64,000 bases of DNA from Sympetrum striolatum (Eukaryota > Arthropoda > Insecta > Odonata > Libellulidae): the NCBI GenBank assembly GCA_947579665.1, contig OX388348.1, positions 2,170,001 to 2,234,000 on the forward strand, in the 5' to 3' direction. Positions 12,101-26,769 of this stretch are shown here, in pieces. Under the pieces are notes generated by a model. The model was not told the DNA's origin, searched no databases, and saw only the letters and a program-made list of their open reading frames with translations. The translations under genes and the position numbers were made by a program. The number at the start of each line of letters is the position of its first letter. The first letter of the stretch is position 1.

Positions 12101-14460
12101 TCCGTAATTTTCCACATTTTATCGAGATATTATCGAAATTTGCAACAAAAACGAATAATTTAAAGAAATTTCATTCTTTTCCTCTTTGTTTACCTTAATT
12201 CTACTCATTTTATCGAGATATGCCCAAAAATAGCAAAAAAAGTATAATTTTAGCGAAATTTCAATTTTTTTCCTCATTTGTTTCCTTAATTTTCCTCATT
12301 TTATCATGATATGACCGAAATAAGCAACAAAAACGAATAATTTTAACGGAATTTCAATTTTGATTCCTTAATTTTCGTAATTATATGTAGATATTATCAA
12401 AGAAGAATCAAATACGAATAGTTTTAGCAATATTTCAATTTTTTTCTTTAATTTTCCTCATTCTATCATGATATTATCGAAAAAAGCAGCAATAACGAAT
12501 ATTTTAGCGAAATTTCACTTTCTTTCCCCTTTTTTTCCTTAATTGTCCTCATTTTATCGAAAAATTATCGGTAAAAGCAACAAAAATGAATAATTTTACC
12601 GAAATTTCATTTCCGTTCCTACTTAATTTCCCTAATTTTCCTCATTTTATCAGGATATGACTGAAAAAAGCAACAAAAAAGAAACATTTTACCAAAATTT
12701 CAATTTGTTTTCCTATTTTTCCCCTTAAATTTCCTCATTTTATCGAGATATGACCGAAAAAAGCAACAAAAACGAAAATTTTACCGAAATTTCGATTTTT
12801 TCCCTCTTTTTTTTCCTTAATTTTTCCTCATTTTATCGGGCAATTTTCGAAAAAAGAAATAAAAACGAATAGTTTTTTGAAATTTCAATTTGTTTTCCTA
12901 TTTTTCCCCTTAATTTTCCTCATTTTATCAAGATATGACCGAAAAAAGCAACAAAAACGAAACATTTTACCGAAATTTCAATTTGTTTTCCTATTTTTTC
13001 CCTTAATTTACCTCATTTTATCAAGATATGCCCGAAAAAAGTAACAAAAACGAATAATTTTAGCAATATTTCAATTTTTTTCTTACATATTTCTCATTTT
13101 ATCGGGATATTATCGAAAAAAGAAACAAAAACGAATAATTTTACCGAAATTTCAATATTTTACCTCTTTCTTTCCGTAATTTTCCACATATTATCGAGAT
13201 ATTATCGAAATTTGCAACAAAAACGAATTATTTAAAGAAATTTCATTTTTTTCCTCTTTGTTTACCTTAATTCTACTCTTTTTATCGAGATATGCCCGAA
13301 AATAGCAACAAAAAAGAATAATTTTAGCGAAATTTCAATTTTTTTCCTATTTTTCCCCTTAATTTTCCTTATTTTATCAAGATATGCCCGAAAAAAGTAA
13401 CAAAAACGAATAATTTTAGCAATATTTCAATTTTTTTCTTACATTTTCCTCATTTTATCGGGATATTATCGAAAAAAGAAACAAAAACGAATAATTTTAC
13501 CGAAATTTCAATATTTTTCCTCTTTCTTTCCGTAATTTTCCACATTTTTTCGAGATATTATCGAAATTTGAAAAAAAAACGAATTATTTAAAGAAATTTC
13601 ATTTTTTTCCTCTTTGTTTACCTTAATTCTACTCTTTTTATCGAGATATGCCAGAAAATAGAACAAAAAAGAATAACTTTACCAAAATTTCAATATATAT
13701 CCTTTTTTTCCGTAATTTTCCACATTTTAACGAGATATTATCGAAATTTGCGACAAAAACGAATTATTTAAAGAAATTTCAATTTTGATTCCTTAATTTT
13801 CGTCATTATATGTAGATATTATCGAAAGAAGTAACAAAAACGAATAGTTTTAGCAATATTTCAATTTTTTTCTTTAATTTTCCTCATTTTATCATGATAT
13901 TATAGAAAAAAGCAGAAATAACGAATATTTTAGCGAAATTTCAATTTCTTTCCCCTTTTTTTCCTTAATTGTCCTCATTTTATCGAAATATTATCAGTAA
14001 AAGCAACGAAAATGAATAATTTTACCGAAACTTCATTTTCGTTCCTGCTTAATTTCCTTAATTTTCCTCATTTTATCGAGATATGACCGAAAAAAGCTAC
14101 AAAAACGAAACATTTTACCGAAATTTCAATTTGTTTTCCTATTTTTCCCCTAAATTTTCCTCATTTTATCGAGATATGACCGAAAAAAGCAACAAAAACG
14201 AAAATTTTACCGAAATTTCGATTTTTTCCATCTTTTTTTTCCTTAATTTATCCTCATTTTATCGGGATATTTTCGAAAAAAGAAACAAAAACGAATAGTT
14301 TTTTGAAATTTTAATTTTTTTTCCTATTTTTCCCCTTAATTTTCCTCATTTTATCAAGATATGATCTAGAAAAGCAACAATATCGAATAATTTTAGCGAA
14401 ATTTCAAATTTGATTCCTTAATTGTCCTCATTTTATCGAGATATTATCGGTAAAAGCAAC

Positions 14461-14646
14461 AAAAAGGAATAATTTTACCGAAATTTCATTTCCGTTCCTA
14501 CTTAATTTCCTTAATTTTCCTCATTTGATCGAGATATGACCGAAAAAAGCAACAAAAAGGAATAATTTTACCGAAATTTCATTTCCGTTCCTACTTAATT
14601 TCCTTAATTTTCCTCATTTGATCGAGATATGACCGAAAAAAGCAAC
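14461..14646. repeat. Single-monomer tandem doublet (93 bp x 2)
   Basis: AAAAAGGAATAATTTTACCG through TCATTTGATCGAGATATGAC appears twice in direct succession with a 93-bp period and no visible difference. This looks like a very recent one-monomer duplication. Confidence 0.8.
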
Positions 14647-14759
14647 AAAAACGAAACATTTTACCGAAATTTCAATTTGTTTTCCTATTTTTCCCCTTAA
14701 TTTTCCTTATTTTATCAAGATATGCCCGAAAAAAGTAACAAAAACGAATAATTTTAGCA

Positions 14760-16240
14760 ATATTTCAATATTTTACCTCTTTCTTTCCGTAATTTTCTAC
14801 ATTTTATCGAGATATTATCGAAATTTGCAACAAAAACGAATTATTTAAAGAAATTTCATTTTTTTCCTCTTTGTTTACCTTAATTCTACTCTTTTTATCG
14901 AGATATGCCCGAAAATAGCAACAAAAAAGAATAATTTTAGCGAAATTTCAATTATTTTCCTCATTTGTTTCCTTAATTTTCCTCATTTTATCATGATATG
15001 ACCGAAATAAGCAACAAAAACGAATAATTTTAACGGAATTTCAATTTTGATTCCTTAATTTTCGTCATTATATGTAGATATTAATGAAAGAAGTAACAAA
15101 AACGAATAGTTTTAGCAGTATTTTAATTTTTTTCTTTAATTTTCCTCATTTTATCATGATATTATAGAAAAAAGCAGAAAAAAACGAATATTTTAGCGAA
15201 ATTTCACTTTCTTTCCCCTTTTTTTCCTTAATTGTCCTCATTTTATCGAAATATTATCGGTAAAAGCAACAAAAATGAATAATTTTACCGAAATTTCATT
15301 TTCGTTCCTACTTAATTTCCTTAATTTTCCTCATTTTATCGACATATGACCGTAAAAAGCAACATAACGAAACATTTTACCGAAATTTCAATTTGTTTTC
15401 GTATTTATCCCCTTAATTTTCCTCATTTTATCAAGATATACCCGAAAAAAGTAACGAAAACGAATAATTTTTGCAATATTTCAATTTTTTTCTTACATTT
15501 TCCTCATTTTATCGGGATATTTTCGAAAAAAGAAACAAAAATTAATAATTTTACAGAAAGTTCAATATTTTTCCTCTTTTTTTCCGTAATTTTCCACATT
15601 ATATCGAGATATTATCGAAATTTGCGACAAATACGAATTATTTAAAGAAATTTCATTTTTTTCCTCTTTTTTTTCTTAATTCTCCTCATTTTATCGAGAT
15701 GTGACCGAAAAAAGCAAAAAAAACGAACAATTTTAGCAAAATTTCAATTTTTTTACTATTTTTCCCCCTTAATTTTCCTCATTTTATCAATATATGACCG
15801 AAAAAAGTAAAAATATAGAATAATTTTAGCAAAATTTCAAACTTTTTCCTCTTTTTTTTCCTTAATTTTCCTCATTTTATCGAGGTATTATCGAAAAAAG
15901 CAACAAAAACGAAACATTTTACCGAAATTTCAGTTTATTTCCCATTTTTTTCCTAAATTGTCCTCATTTTATCGAAATATTATCGATAAAAGCAACAAAA
16001 ACAAATAATTTTAGCAATATTTCAATTTTGTTCTACGTTTTCCTCATTTTATCGGGATATTATCGAAAAAAGGAACAAAAACGATTAATTTTACCGAATT
16101 TCAATATTTTTCCTCTTTTTTTCCGTCATTTTCAACATTTTATCGAGATATTATCGAAATTTGCAACAAAAACGAATTATTTAAAGAAATTTCATTTTTT
16201 TCCTATTTGTTTTCCTTAATTCTACTCTTTTTATCGAGAT
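14760..16240. repeat. ~1.48-kb satellite block copied at 18,135-19,612 (offset 3372 bp)
   Basis: The monomer order and private variants agree between the two blocks, with scattered substitutions. Examples are CGACATATGACC, AACATAACGAAAC and GTATTTATCCCC. The offset is 3372 bp both in the middle and at the right edge, where the copies diverge after TCGAGATATG. Confidence 0.75.
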
Positions 16241-18134
16241 ATGCCAGAAAATAGAACAAAAAAGAATAACTTTACCAAAATTTCAATATATATCCTTTTT
16301 TTCCGTAATTTTCCACATTTTAACGAGATATTATCGAAATTTGCGACAAAAACGAATTATTTAAAGAAATTTCAATTTTGATTCCTTAATTTTCGTCATT
16401 ATATGTAGATATTATCGAAAGAAGTAACAAAAACGAATAGTTTTAGCAATATTTCAATTTTTTTCTTTAATTTTCCTCATTTTATCATGATATTATAGAA
16501 AAAAGCAGAAATAACGAATATTTTAGCGAAATTTCAATTTCTTTCCCCTTTTTTTCCTTAATTGTCCTCATTTTATCGAAATATTATCGGTAAAAGCAAC
16601 AAAAAGGAATAATTTTACCGAAATTTCATTTCCGTTCCTACTTAATTTCCTTAATTTTCCTCATTTGATCGAGATATGACCGAAAAAAGCAACAAAAACG
16701 AAACATTTTACCGAAATTTCAATTTGTTTTCCTATTTTTCCCCTTAATTTTCTTCATTTTATAAGTTATGCCCGAAAAAAGTAACAAAAACGAATAATTT
16801 TAGCAAAATTTCAATTTCTTCTTACATTTTCCTCATTTTATAGGGATATTATCGAAGAAAGAAACAAAAACGAAAAATTTTACCGAAATTTCAATATTTT
16901 ACCTCTTTCTTTCCGTAATTTTCCACATTTTATCGAGATATTATCGAAATTTGAACAAAAAAGAATTATTTAAAGAAATTTCAATTTTTTCCTCTTTGTT
17001 TTCCTTAATTCTACTCATTGTATCGAGATATGCCCGAAAATAGCAACAAAAAAGAAAAATTTTAGCGAAATTTCAATTTGTTTCCTCATTTGTTTCCTTA
17101 ATTTTCCTCATTTTATCATGATATGACCGAAATAAGCAACAAAAACGAATAATTTTAACGGAATTTCAATTTTGATTCCTTAATTTTCGTAATTATATGT
17201 AGATATTATCGAAAGAAGAATCAAAAACGAATAGTTTTAGCAATATTTCAATTTTTTTTCTTTAATTTTCCTCATTCTATCATGATATTATCGAAAAAAG
17301 CAGCAATAACGAATATTTTAGCGAAATTTTACTTTCTTTCCCCTTTTTTTCCTTAATTGTCCTCATTTTATCGAAAAATTATCGGTAAAAGCAACAAAAA
17401 TGAATAATTTTACCGAAATTTCGATTTTTTTCCTCTTTTTTTTCCTTAAGTTTTCCTCATTTTATCGGGATATTTTCGAAAAAAGAAACAAAAACGAATA
17501 GTTTTTTGAAATTTCAATTTGTTTTCCTATTTTTCCCCTTAATTTTCCTCATTTTATCAAGATATGACCGAAAAAAGCAACAAAAACGAAACATTTTACC
17601 GAAATTTCAATTTGTTTTCCTATTTTTCCCCTTAATTTTCCTCATTTTATCAAGATATGCCCGAAAAAAGTAACAAAAACGAATAATTTTAGCAATATTT
17701 CAATTTTTTTCTTACATATTTCTCATTTTATCGGGATATTATCGAAAAAAGAAACAAAAACGAATAATTTTACCGAAATTTCAATATTTTACCTCTTTCT
17801 TTCCGTAATTTTCCACATTTTATCGAGATATTATCGAAATTTGCAACAAAAACGAATTATTTAAAGAAATTTCATTTTTTTCCTCTTTGTCTACCTTAAT
17901 TCTACTCTTTTTATCGAGATATGCCCGAAAATAGCAACAAAAAAGAATAATTTTAGCGAAATTTGAATTTTTTTCCTATTTTTCCCCTTAATTTTCCTTA
18001 TTTTATCAAAATATGCCCAAAAAAGTAACAAAAACGAATAATTTTAGCAATATTTCAATTTTTTTCTTACATTTTCCTCATTTTATCGGGATATTATCGA
18101 AAAAAGAAACAAAAACGAATAATTTTACCGAAAT

Positions 18135-19612
18135 TTCAATATTTTACCTCTTTCTTTCCATAATTTTCCACATTTTTTCGAGATATTATCGAAATTTGAA
18201 AAAAAAAAGGAATTATTTAAAGAAATTTCATTTTTTTCCTCTTTGTTTACCTTAATTCTACTCTTTTTATCGAGATATGCCCGAAAATAGCAACAAAAAA
18301 GAATAATTTTAGCGAAATTTCAATTATTTTCCTCATTTGTTTCCTTAATTTTCCTCATTTTATCATGATATGACCGAAATAAGCAACAAAAACGAATAAT
18401 TTTAACGGAATTTTAATTTTGATTCCCTAATTTTCGTCATTATATGTAGATATTATCGAAAGAAGTAACAAAAACGAATAGTTTTAGCAGTATTTCAATT
18501 TTTTTCTTTAATTTTCCTCATTTTATCATGATATTATAGAAAAAAGCAGAAAAAAACGAATATTTTAGCGAAATTTCACTTTCCTTCCCCTTTTTTTCCT
18601 TAATTGTCCTCATTTTATCGAAATATTATCGGTAAAAGCAACAAAAATGAATAATTTTACCGAAATTTCATTTTCGTTCCTACTTAATTTCCTTAATTTT
18701 CCTCATTTTATCGACATATGACCGAAAAAAGCAACATAACGAAACATTTTAACGAAATTTCAATTTGTTTTCGTATTTATCCCCTTAATTTTCCTCATTT
18801 TATCAAGATATACCCGAAAAAAGTAACGAAAACGAATAATTTTTGCAATATTTCAATTTTTTTCTTACATTTTCCTCATTTTATCGGGATATTTTCGAAA
18901 AAAGAAACAAAAATTAATAATTTCACCGAATTTTCAATATTTTTCCTCTTTTTTTCCGTAATTTTCCACATTATATCGAGATATTATCGAAATTTGCGAC
19001 AAATACGAATTATTTAAAGAAATTTCATTTTTTTCCTCTTTTTTTTCTTAATTCTCCTCATTTTATCGAGATGTGACCGAAAAAAGCAAAAAAAACGAAC
19101 AATTTTAGCAAAATTTCAATTTTTTTACTATTTTTCCCCCTTAATTTTCCTCATTTTATCAATATATGACCGAAAAAAGTAAAAATATAGAATAATTTTA
19201 GCAAAATTTCAAACTTTTTCCTCTTTTTTTTCCTTAATTTTCCTCATTTTATCGAGGTATTATCGAAAAAAGCAACAAAAACGAAACATTTTACCGAAAT
19301 TTCAGTTTATTTCCCATTTTTTTCCTAAATTGTCCTCATTTTATCGAAATATTATCGATAAAAGCAACAAAAACAAATAATTTTAGCAATATTTCAATTT
19401 TTTCTACGTTTTCCTCATTTTATCGGGATATTATCGAAAAAAGGAACAAAAACGATTAATTTTACCGAAATTTCAATATTTTTCCTCTTTTTTTCCGTCA
19501 TTTTCCACATATTATCGAGATATTATCGAAATTTGCAACAAAAACGAATTATTTAAAGAAATTTCATTTTTTTCCTCTTTGTTTTCCTTAATTCTACTCT
19601 TTTTATCGAGAT
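18135..19612. repeat. ~1.48-kb satellite block, second copy of 14,760-16,240
   Basis: The right-hand partner of the block at 14,760. After its end it continues with a different monomer (TGACCGAAATAAGC) from its partner. Confidence 0.75.
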
Positions 19613-22600
19613 ATGACCGAAATAAGCAACAAAAACGAATAATTTTAACGGAATTTAAATTTTGATTCCTTAATTTTCGTCATTATATGTAGATATTATC
19701 GAAAGAAGTAACATAAAAGAATAATTTTAGCAATATTTCAATTTTTTTCTTTAATATTCCTTATTTTATCATGATATTATCGAAAAAAGCAGCAATAACG
19801 AATATTTTAGCGTAATCTCAATTTCTTTATCATTTTTTTCCTAAATTGTCCTCATTTTATCGAAATAATATCGATAAAAGCAACAAAAACAAATAATTTT
19901 ACCGAAATTTCATTTTCGTTCCGCCTTAATTTCCTTAATTTTCCTCATTTTATCGAGATATGACCGAAAAAAGCAAAAAAAAGAAAAATTTTACCGAAAT
20001 TTCGATATTTTCCCTCTTTTTTTTGCTTAATTTTTCCTCATTTTATCGGGATATTTTCAAAGAAAGAAACAAAAACGAATAATTTTACCGAAATTTCAAT
20101 ATTTTTTCCTCTTTTTTTTCCGTAATATTCCACATTTTATTTAGATATTATCGAAATTTGCAACAAAAACGAATTATTTAGAGAAATTTCATTTTTTTCC
20201 TCTTTGCTTTCCTTAATTCTACTCTTTTTATCGAGATATGCCCGAAAATAGCAACAAAAACGAATAATTTTACCAAAATTTCAATATATTTCCTCTTTTT
20301 TTCCGTAATTTTCCACATTTTATCGAGATATTATCGAAATTTGTGACAAAAACGAATTATTTAAAGAAATTTCATTTTTTTCCTCCTTTTTTTTCCTTAA
20401 TTTTCCTCATTTTATCAATATATGACCGAAAAAGGTAACAATAGAGAAAGTTTTTGCAAAATTTCAATTTTTTTCCTCTTTTTTTTTTCTTTAATTTTCC
20501 TCATTTTATCAAGATATGATCAATAAAAGCAACAAAATCGAATAATTTTAGCGAAATTTCAAATTTGATTCCTTAATTTTCGTCATGATATTTAGGTATT
20601 ATCGAAAAAGCTGCAATAACGAATATTTTAGCGAAATTTCAATTTGTTCTCCTATTTTTCCCCTTAATTTTCCTCATTTTATCAAGATATACCCGAAAAA
20701 AGTAACAAAAACGAATAATTTTAGCAATATTTTAATTTTTTTCTTACATTTTCCTCATTTTATCGGGATATTTTCTAAAAAAGAAACATAAACGAATAAT
20801 TTTACCGAAATTTCAATATTTTTTCTCTTTTTATCCGTAATTTTCCACATTTTATTGAGATATTATCGAAATTTGCAACAAAAACGAATTATTTAAAGAA
20901 ATTTCATTTTTTTCCTCCTTTTTTTTCCTTAATTTTCCTCATTTTATCGAGGTATGACCGAAAAAGCAACAAAAACGAAACATTTTACCGAAATTTCAAT
21001 TTGTTTTCCTGTTTTTCCCCTTAATTTTCCTGATTTTATCGAGATATGACCGAAAAAAGCAACAAAAACGAAAAATTTTAGCGAAATTTCGATTTTTTCC
21101 CTCTTTATTCCTTAATTTTCCACATTTTATCGGGATATTATCGAAAAAAGAAACAAAATCGAATAATTTTAGCGAAATTTCAAATTTGATTCCTTAATTT
21201 TCGTCATGATATTTAGGTATTATCGAAAAAAGCAGCAATAACGAATATTTTAGCGAAATTTCACTTTGTTTCCCCTTTTATTTCCTTAATTGTCCTCATT
21301 TTATCGAAATATTATCGAAATTTGCAACAAAAACGAATTATTTAAAGAAATTTCATTTTTTTCCTCTTTGTTTTCCTTAATTCTACTCTTTTTATCGAGA
21401 TATGCCCGAAAATAGCAACAAAAAAGAATAATGTTAGCGAAATTTCAATTTTTTTCCTCATTTGTTTCCTTAATTTTCCTCATTTTATCATGATATGACC
21501 GAAATAAGCAACAAAAACGAATAATTTTAACGGAATTTCAATTTTGATTCCTTAATTTTCGTCATTATATGTAGATATTATCGAAAGAAGTAACAAAAAC
21601 GAATAAGTTTAGCAATATTTCAATTTTTTTCTTTAATTTTCGTCATTTTATCATGATATTAGCGAAAAAAGCAGCAATAACGAATATTTTAGCTAAATTT
21701 CAATTTCATTCCCATTTTTTTCCTAAATTGTACTCATTTTATCGAAATATTATCGATAAAAGCAACAAAAACAAATAATTATCCCGAAATTTCTTTTTCG
21801 TTCCGTCTTAATTTCCTTAATTTTCCTCATTTTATCGAGATATTATCGAAATTTGCAACAAAAACGAATTATTTAGAGAAATTTCATTTTTTTCCTCTTT
21901 GCTTTCCTTAATTCTACTCTTTTAATCGAGATATGCCCGAAAATAGCAACAAAAACGAATAATTTTACCAAAATTTAAATATATTTCCTCTTTTTTTCCG
22001 TAATTTTCCACATTTTATCGAGATATTATCGAAATTTGCGACAAAAACGAATTATTTAAAGAAATTTCATTTTTTTCCTCCTTTTTTTTCCTTAATTTTC
22101 CTCATTCTATCAATATATGACCGAAAAAAGCAACAAAATCGAATAATTTTAGCGAAATTTCAAATTTGATTCCTTAATTTTCGTCATGATATTTAGGTAT
22201 TATCGAAAAAAGCAGCAATAACGAATATTTTAGCGAAATTTCACTTTGTTTCCCCTTTTATTTCCTTAATTGTCCTCATTTTATCGAAATATTATCGGTA
22301 AAAGCAACAAAAATGAATAATTTTACCAAAATTTCATTTTCGTTCCTACTTAATTTCCTGGATTTTCCTCATTTTATCGAGATATGACCGAAAAAAAGCA
22401 ACAAAAACGAAACATTTTACCGAAATTTCAATTTTTTTCTTACATTTTCCTCATTTTATCGGGATATTTTCTAAAAAAGAAACATAAACGAATAATTTTA
22501 CCGAAATTTCAATATTTTTTCTCTTTTTTTCCGTAATTTTCCACATTTTATCGAGATATTATCGAAATTTGCAACAAAAACGAATTATTTAAAGAAATTT

Positions 22601-25600
22601 CATTTTTTTCCTCTTTGTTCTCTTTAATTCTACTCTTTTTTTCGAGATATGCCCGAAAATAGCACCAAAAAAGAATAATTTTAGCGAAATTTCAATTTTT
22701 TTCCTCATTTGTTTCCTTATTTTCCTCATTTTATCATGATATGACCGAAATAAGCAACAAAAACGAAAAATTTTAACGGAATTTCAATTTTGATTCCTTA
22801 ATTTTCGTCATTATATGTAGATATTATCGAAAGAAGTAACAAAAAAGAATAATTTTAGCAATATTTTAATTTTTTTCTTTCATTTTCCTCATTTTATCAT
22901 GATATTATCGAAAAAATCAGCAATAACGAATAATTTAGCCAAATTTCAATTTCTTTCCCATTTTTTTCCTAATTTGTCCGCATTTTATCGAAATATTATC
23001 GTTAAAAGCAACAAAAACAAATAATTTTACCGAAATTTCATTTTCGTTCCGCCTTAATTTCCTTAATTTTCCTCATTTTATCGAGGTATGACCGAAAAAG
23101 CAACAAAAACGAAAAATTTTACCGAAATTTCGATTTTTTCTCTCTTTTTTTGCCTTAATTTTTCCTCATTTTATCGTGATATTTTCGAAAAAAGAAACAA
23201 AAACGAATAATTTTACCAAAATTTCAATATATTTCCTCTTTTTTTCCGTAATTTTCCACATTTTATCGAGATATTATCGAAATTTGCGACAAATACGAAT
23301 TAATTAAAGAAATTTCATTTTTTTCCTCTTTTTTTCTAAATTCTCCTCATTTTATCGAGATGTGACCGAAAAAAGCAACAAAAACGAATAATTTTAGAAA
23401 TAATTTCAATTTTTTTACTATTTTTCCCCCTTAATTTTCCTCATTTTATCAATATATGACCGAAAAAAGTAACAATATAGAATAATTTTTGCAAAATTTC
23501 AAAATTTGTCCTCTTTTTTTTCCTTAATTTTCCTCATTTTATCAAGATATGATCTAGAAGAGCAACAATATCGAATAATTTTAGCGAAATTTCAAATTTG
23601 ATTCCTTAATTTTCGTCATGATATCGAGATATTATCGAAAAAAGTAACATAAAAGAAACATTTTTAGCGGAATTACAATTTTTTTCCTTAAATTTCCTCA
23701 TTTTATCGAGGTATTATCGAAAAAAGCAGCAATAACGAATATTTAAGCGAAATTTCAGTTTCTTTCCCATTTTTTTCCTAAATTGTCCTCATTTTATCGA
23801 AATATTATCGATAAAAGCAACAAAAACAAATAATTTTAGCAATATTTCAATTTTTTTCTTACATTTTCCTCATTTTATTGGGATATTTTCTAAAAAAGAA
23901 ACAAAAACGATTTTTTTACCGAAATTTCAATATTTTACCTTTTTCTTTCCGTAATTTTCCACAGTTTATCGAGATATTATCGAAATTTGCAACAAAAACG
24001 AATTATTTAAAGAAATTTCATTATTTTCCTCTGTTTTCCTTAATTCTACTCTTTTTATCGAGATATGCCCTAAAATAGCAACAAAAAGGAATAATTTTAG
24101 CGAAATTTCAATTTTTTTCCTCATTTGTTTCCTTAATTTTCCTCATTTTATCATGATATGACCGAAATAAGAAACAAAAACGAATAATTTTAACGGAATT
24201 TCAATTTTGATTCCTTAATTTTCGTCATTATTGGTAGACTTTATCGAAAGAAGTATCAAAAACCAATAGTTTTAGCAATATTTCAATTTTTTTTTTTAAT
24301 TTTACTCATTTTATCATAATATTATCGAAAAAAGCAGCAATAAGGAATATTTTAGCGAAATTTCAATTTCTTTCCCCTTTTTTTTCTTGTTTGTCCTCAT
24401 TTTATCGAAATATTATCGGTAAAAGCAACAAAAATGAATAATTTTACCAAAATTTCATTTTCGTTCTTACTGAATTTCCTTAATTTTCCTCATTTTATCG
24501 AGATATGACCGAAAAAAGCAACAAAAACGAAAAATTTTACCGAAATTTCGATTTTTTCTCTCTTTTTTTGCCTTAATTTTTCCTCATTTTATCGGGATAT
24601 TTTCGAAAAAAGAAACAAAAACGAATAATTTTACCAAAATTTCAATATTTTTCCTCTTTTTTTTCGTAATTTTCCACATTTTATCGAGATATTATCGAAA
24701 TTTGCAACAAAAACGAAGTATTTAAAGAAATTTCATTTTTTTCCTCTTTGTTTTCCTTAATTCTACTCTTTTTATCGAGATATGCCCGAAAATAGCAACA
24801 AAAAAGAATAATGTTAGCGAAATTTCAATTTTTTTCCTCATTTGTTTCCTTAATTTTCCTCATTTTATCATGATATGACCGAAACAAGCAACAAAAACGA
24901 ATAATTTTAACGGAATTTCAATTTTGATTCCTTAATTTTCGTCATTATATGTAGATATTATCGAAAGAAATAACAAAAACAAATAAGTTTAGCAATATTT
25001 CAATTTTTTTCTTTAATTTTCGTCATTTTATCATGATATTAGCGAAAAAAGCAGCAATAACGAATATTTTAGCTAAATTTCAATTTCTTTCCCATTTTTT
25101 TCCTAAATTGTACTATTTTTATCGAAATATTATCGATAAAAGCAACAAAAACAAATAATTTTCCCGAAATTTCTTTTTCGTTCCGCCTTAATTTCCTTAA
25201 TTTTCCTCATTTTATCGAGATATTATCGAAATTTGCAACAAAAATGAATTATTTAAAGAAATTTCATTTTTTTCCTCTTTGTTTTCCTTAATTCTACTCT
25301 TTTTATCGAGATATGCCCGAAAAGAGCAACAATAAAGAATATTATTAGCGAAATTTCAATTTTTTACCTCATTTGATTCCTTAATTTTCCACATTTTATG
25401 GAGAAATAATCGAAATTTGCTACAAAATCGAATTATTTAAGTTAATTTCATTTTTTTCCTCTTTTTTTTCCTTAATTTTCCTCATTTTATCAATATATGA
25501 CCGAAAAAAGTAACAATATAGAATAATTTTTGCAAAATTTCAATTTTTTCCTCTTTTTTTTCTTTAATTTTCCTCATTTTATCAAGATATGATCTAGAAA

Positions 25601-25734
25601 AGCAACAATATCGAACAATTATAGCGAAATTTCAAATTTGATTCCTTAATTCTCGTCATGATATCGAGGTATTATCGAAAAAAGCAGCAATAACGAATAT
25701 TTTAGCGAAATTTCACATTGTTTCCCCTTTTTTT

Positions 25735-25863
25735 ACTTTCTCCATATACGAAGTATAGAGAAAGTATTGTTTTCATGAAAAAATTCGACTTCGAGATTTC
25801 AACGGAAATACATGTTTTGGGGTCCCTAGAACACGTTTTGACCATTTTCGGAATGATGTCTGT

Positions 25864-25911
<48 letters not shown>

Positions 25912-26769
25912 TAGTGGGCGCTCTAACGTGAAAATTATTTGTCGTATCAATACCAAACTTCATATATAGTAGTGGTGTGTGTGCTGTCAGAGTTGATTAG
26001 TTTTTGGAGTAAATCGGTCAACCGGAATTCGAGCTTTATTCATTAAAGCTCATTTCCGGTTTTCAAAATATCTCCATAAATATGATATATACGTATATTG
26101 TATTACTTATAAAAGTTTTAGATAATGTAATTTACTATAACTTTTGTATTTAATACATTTTTGTATCACCGGTTGATTAGGAGTTATTCGTGAAATACTG
26201 ATAAACCGGAAGAAGATGATTATGTACTTTGTTGGCGCTCTAGCATGAAAACTATTTGTCGGATCAACACCAAATTTCATATATAGTATTTTAACTACAG
26301 TCGGTAGAGTTGATTAGTTTTTGGAGTAAATCGGTCAACCGGAAGTTGAGCTTCATTCTTCAAAGCTCATTTCCGGTTTTCAAAATATCTCCATAAATAT
26401 GATATTTAAGTGTATACTATTATTTATAAATGTTTTAGAAAATGTAATTTACTAAAACTTTTGTTTGAAACATATTTCTGTATCACTGATTGTTTAGGAG
26501 TTATTCATGAAATACTGATAAACCGGAAGTTGCTGATTATGTACTTTGTGGGCGCTCTGGGCTCTATGGGCGAAAGGCCAAATTCATCTTTTTTCATCGA
26601 GCATGTCCCGAAAAACATTATTTATAATGTTTGTGACGTAAAAGATAATAATATATAAATTAATCACTCATCTTCCAAGTTTAGATTGAATATAGAGTTC
26701 GAAATTACTGTCGTAGATAAATATTTACATCTTATATATGGAGAAAGTCATGTGCTGGCCACATCAGAT
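25735..26769 (+). mobile_element. ~1-kb repeat element with TG microsatellite, copy 4
   Basis: Same termini, TG run, two internal 317-bp units, hairpins and tail as copy 1, from which it differs by very few bases. Because the flanking satellite is also the same, this copy was made by duplication of the surrounding 3.65-kb segment and not by a separate transposition. Confidence 0.7.
25859..25910. repeat. (TG)n microsatellite in element copy 4
   Basis: A TG run of about 52 bp, close in length to that of copy 1. Confidence 0.95.

Larger units (their letters stand above)
6199..25734. repeat. AT-rich satellite array, block 3
   Basis: About 19.5 kb of the same 81-94 bp monomer family with no foreign insertion. 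Extra monomer types appear here, such as one with ATCAATATATGACC and AACAATATAG, and one with TCAAGATATGATCTAG. Larger blocks recur: 14,760-16,240 matches 18,135-19,612, and a variant monomer (GCCAGAAAATAGAAC) recurs at 13,651 and 16,244. Some frames stay open for up to about 107 codons over several monomers, but they start and stop at random and are not genes. Confidence 0.97.
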
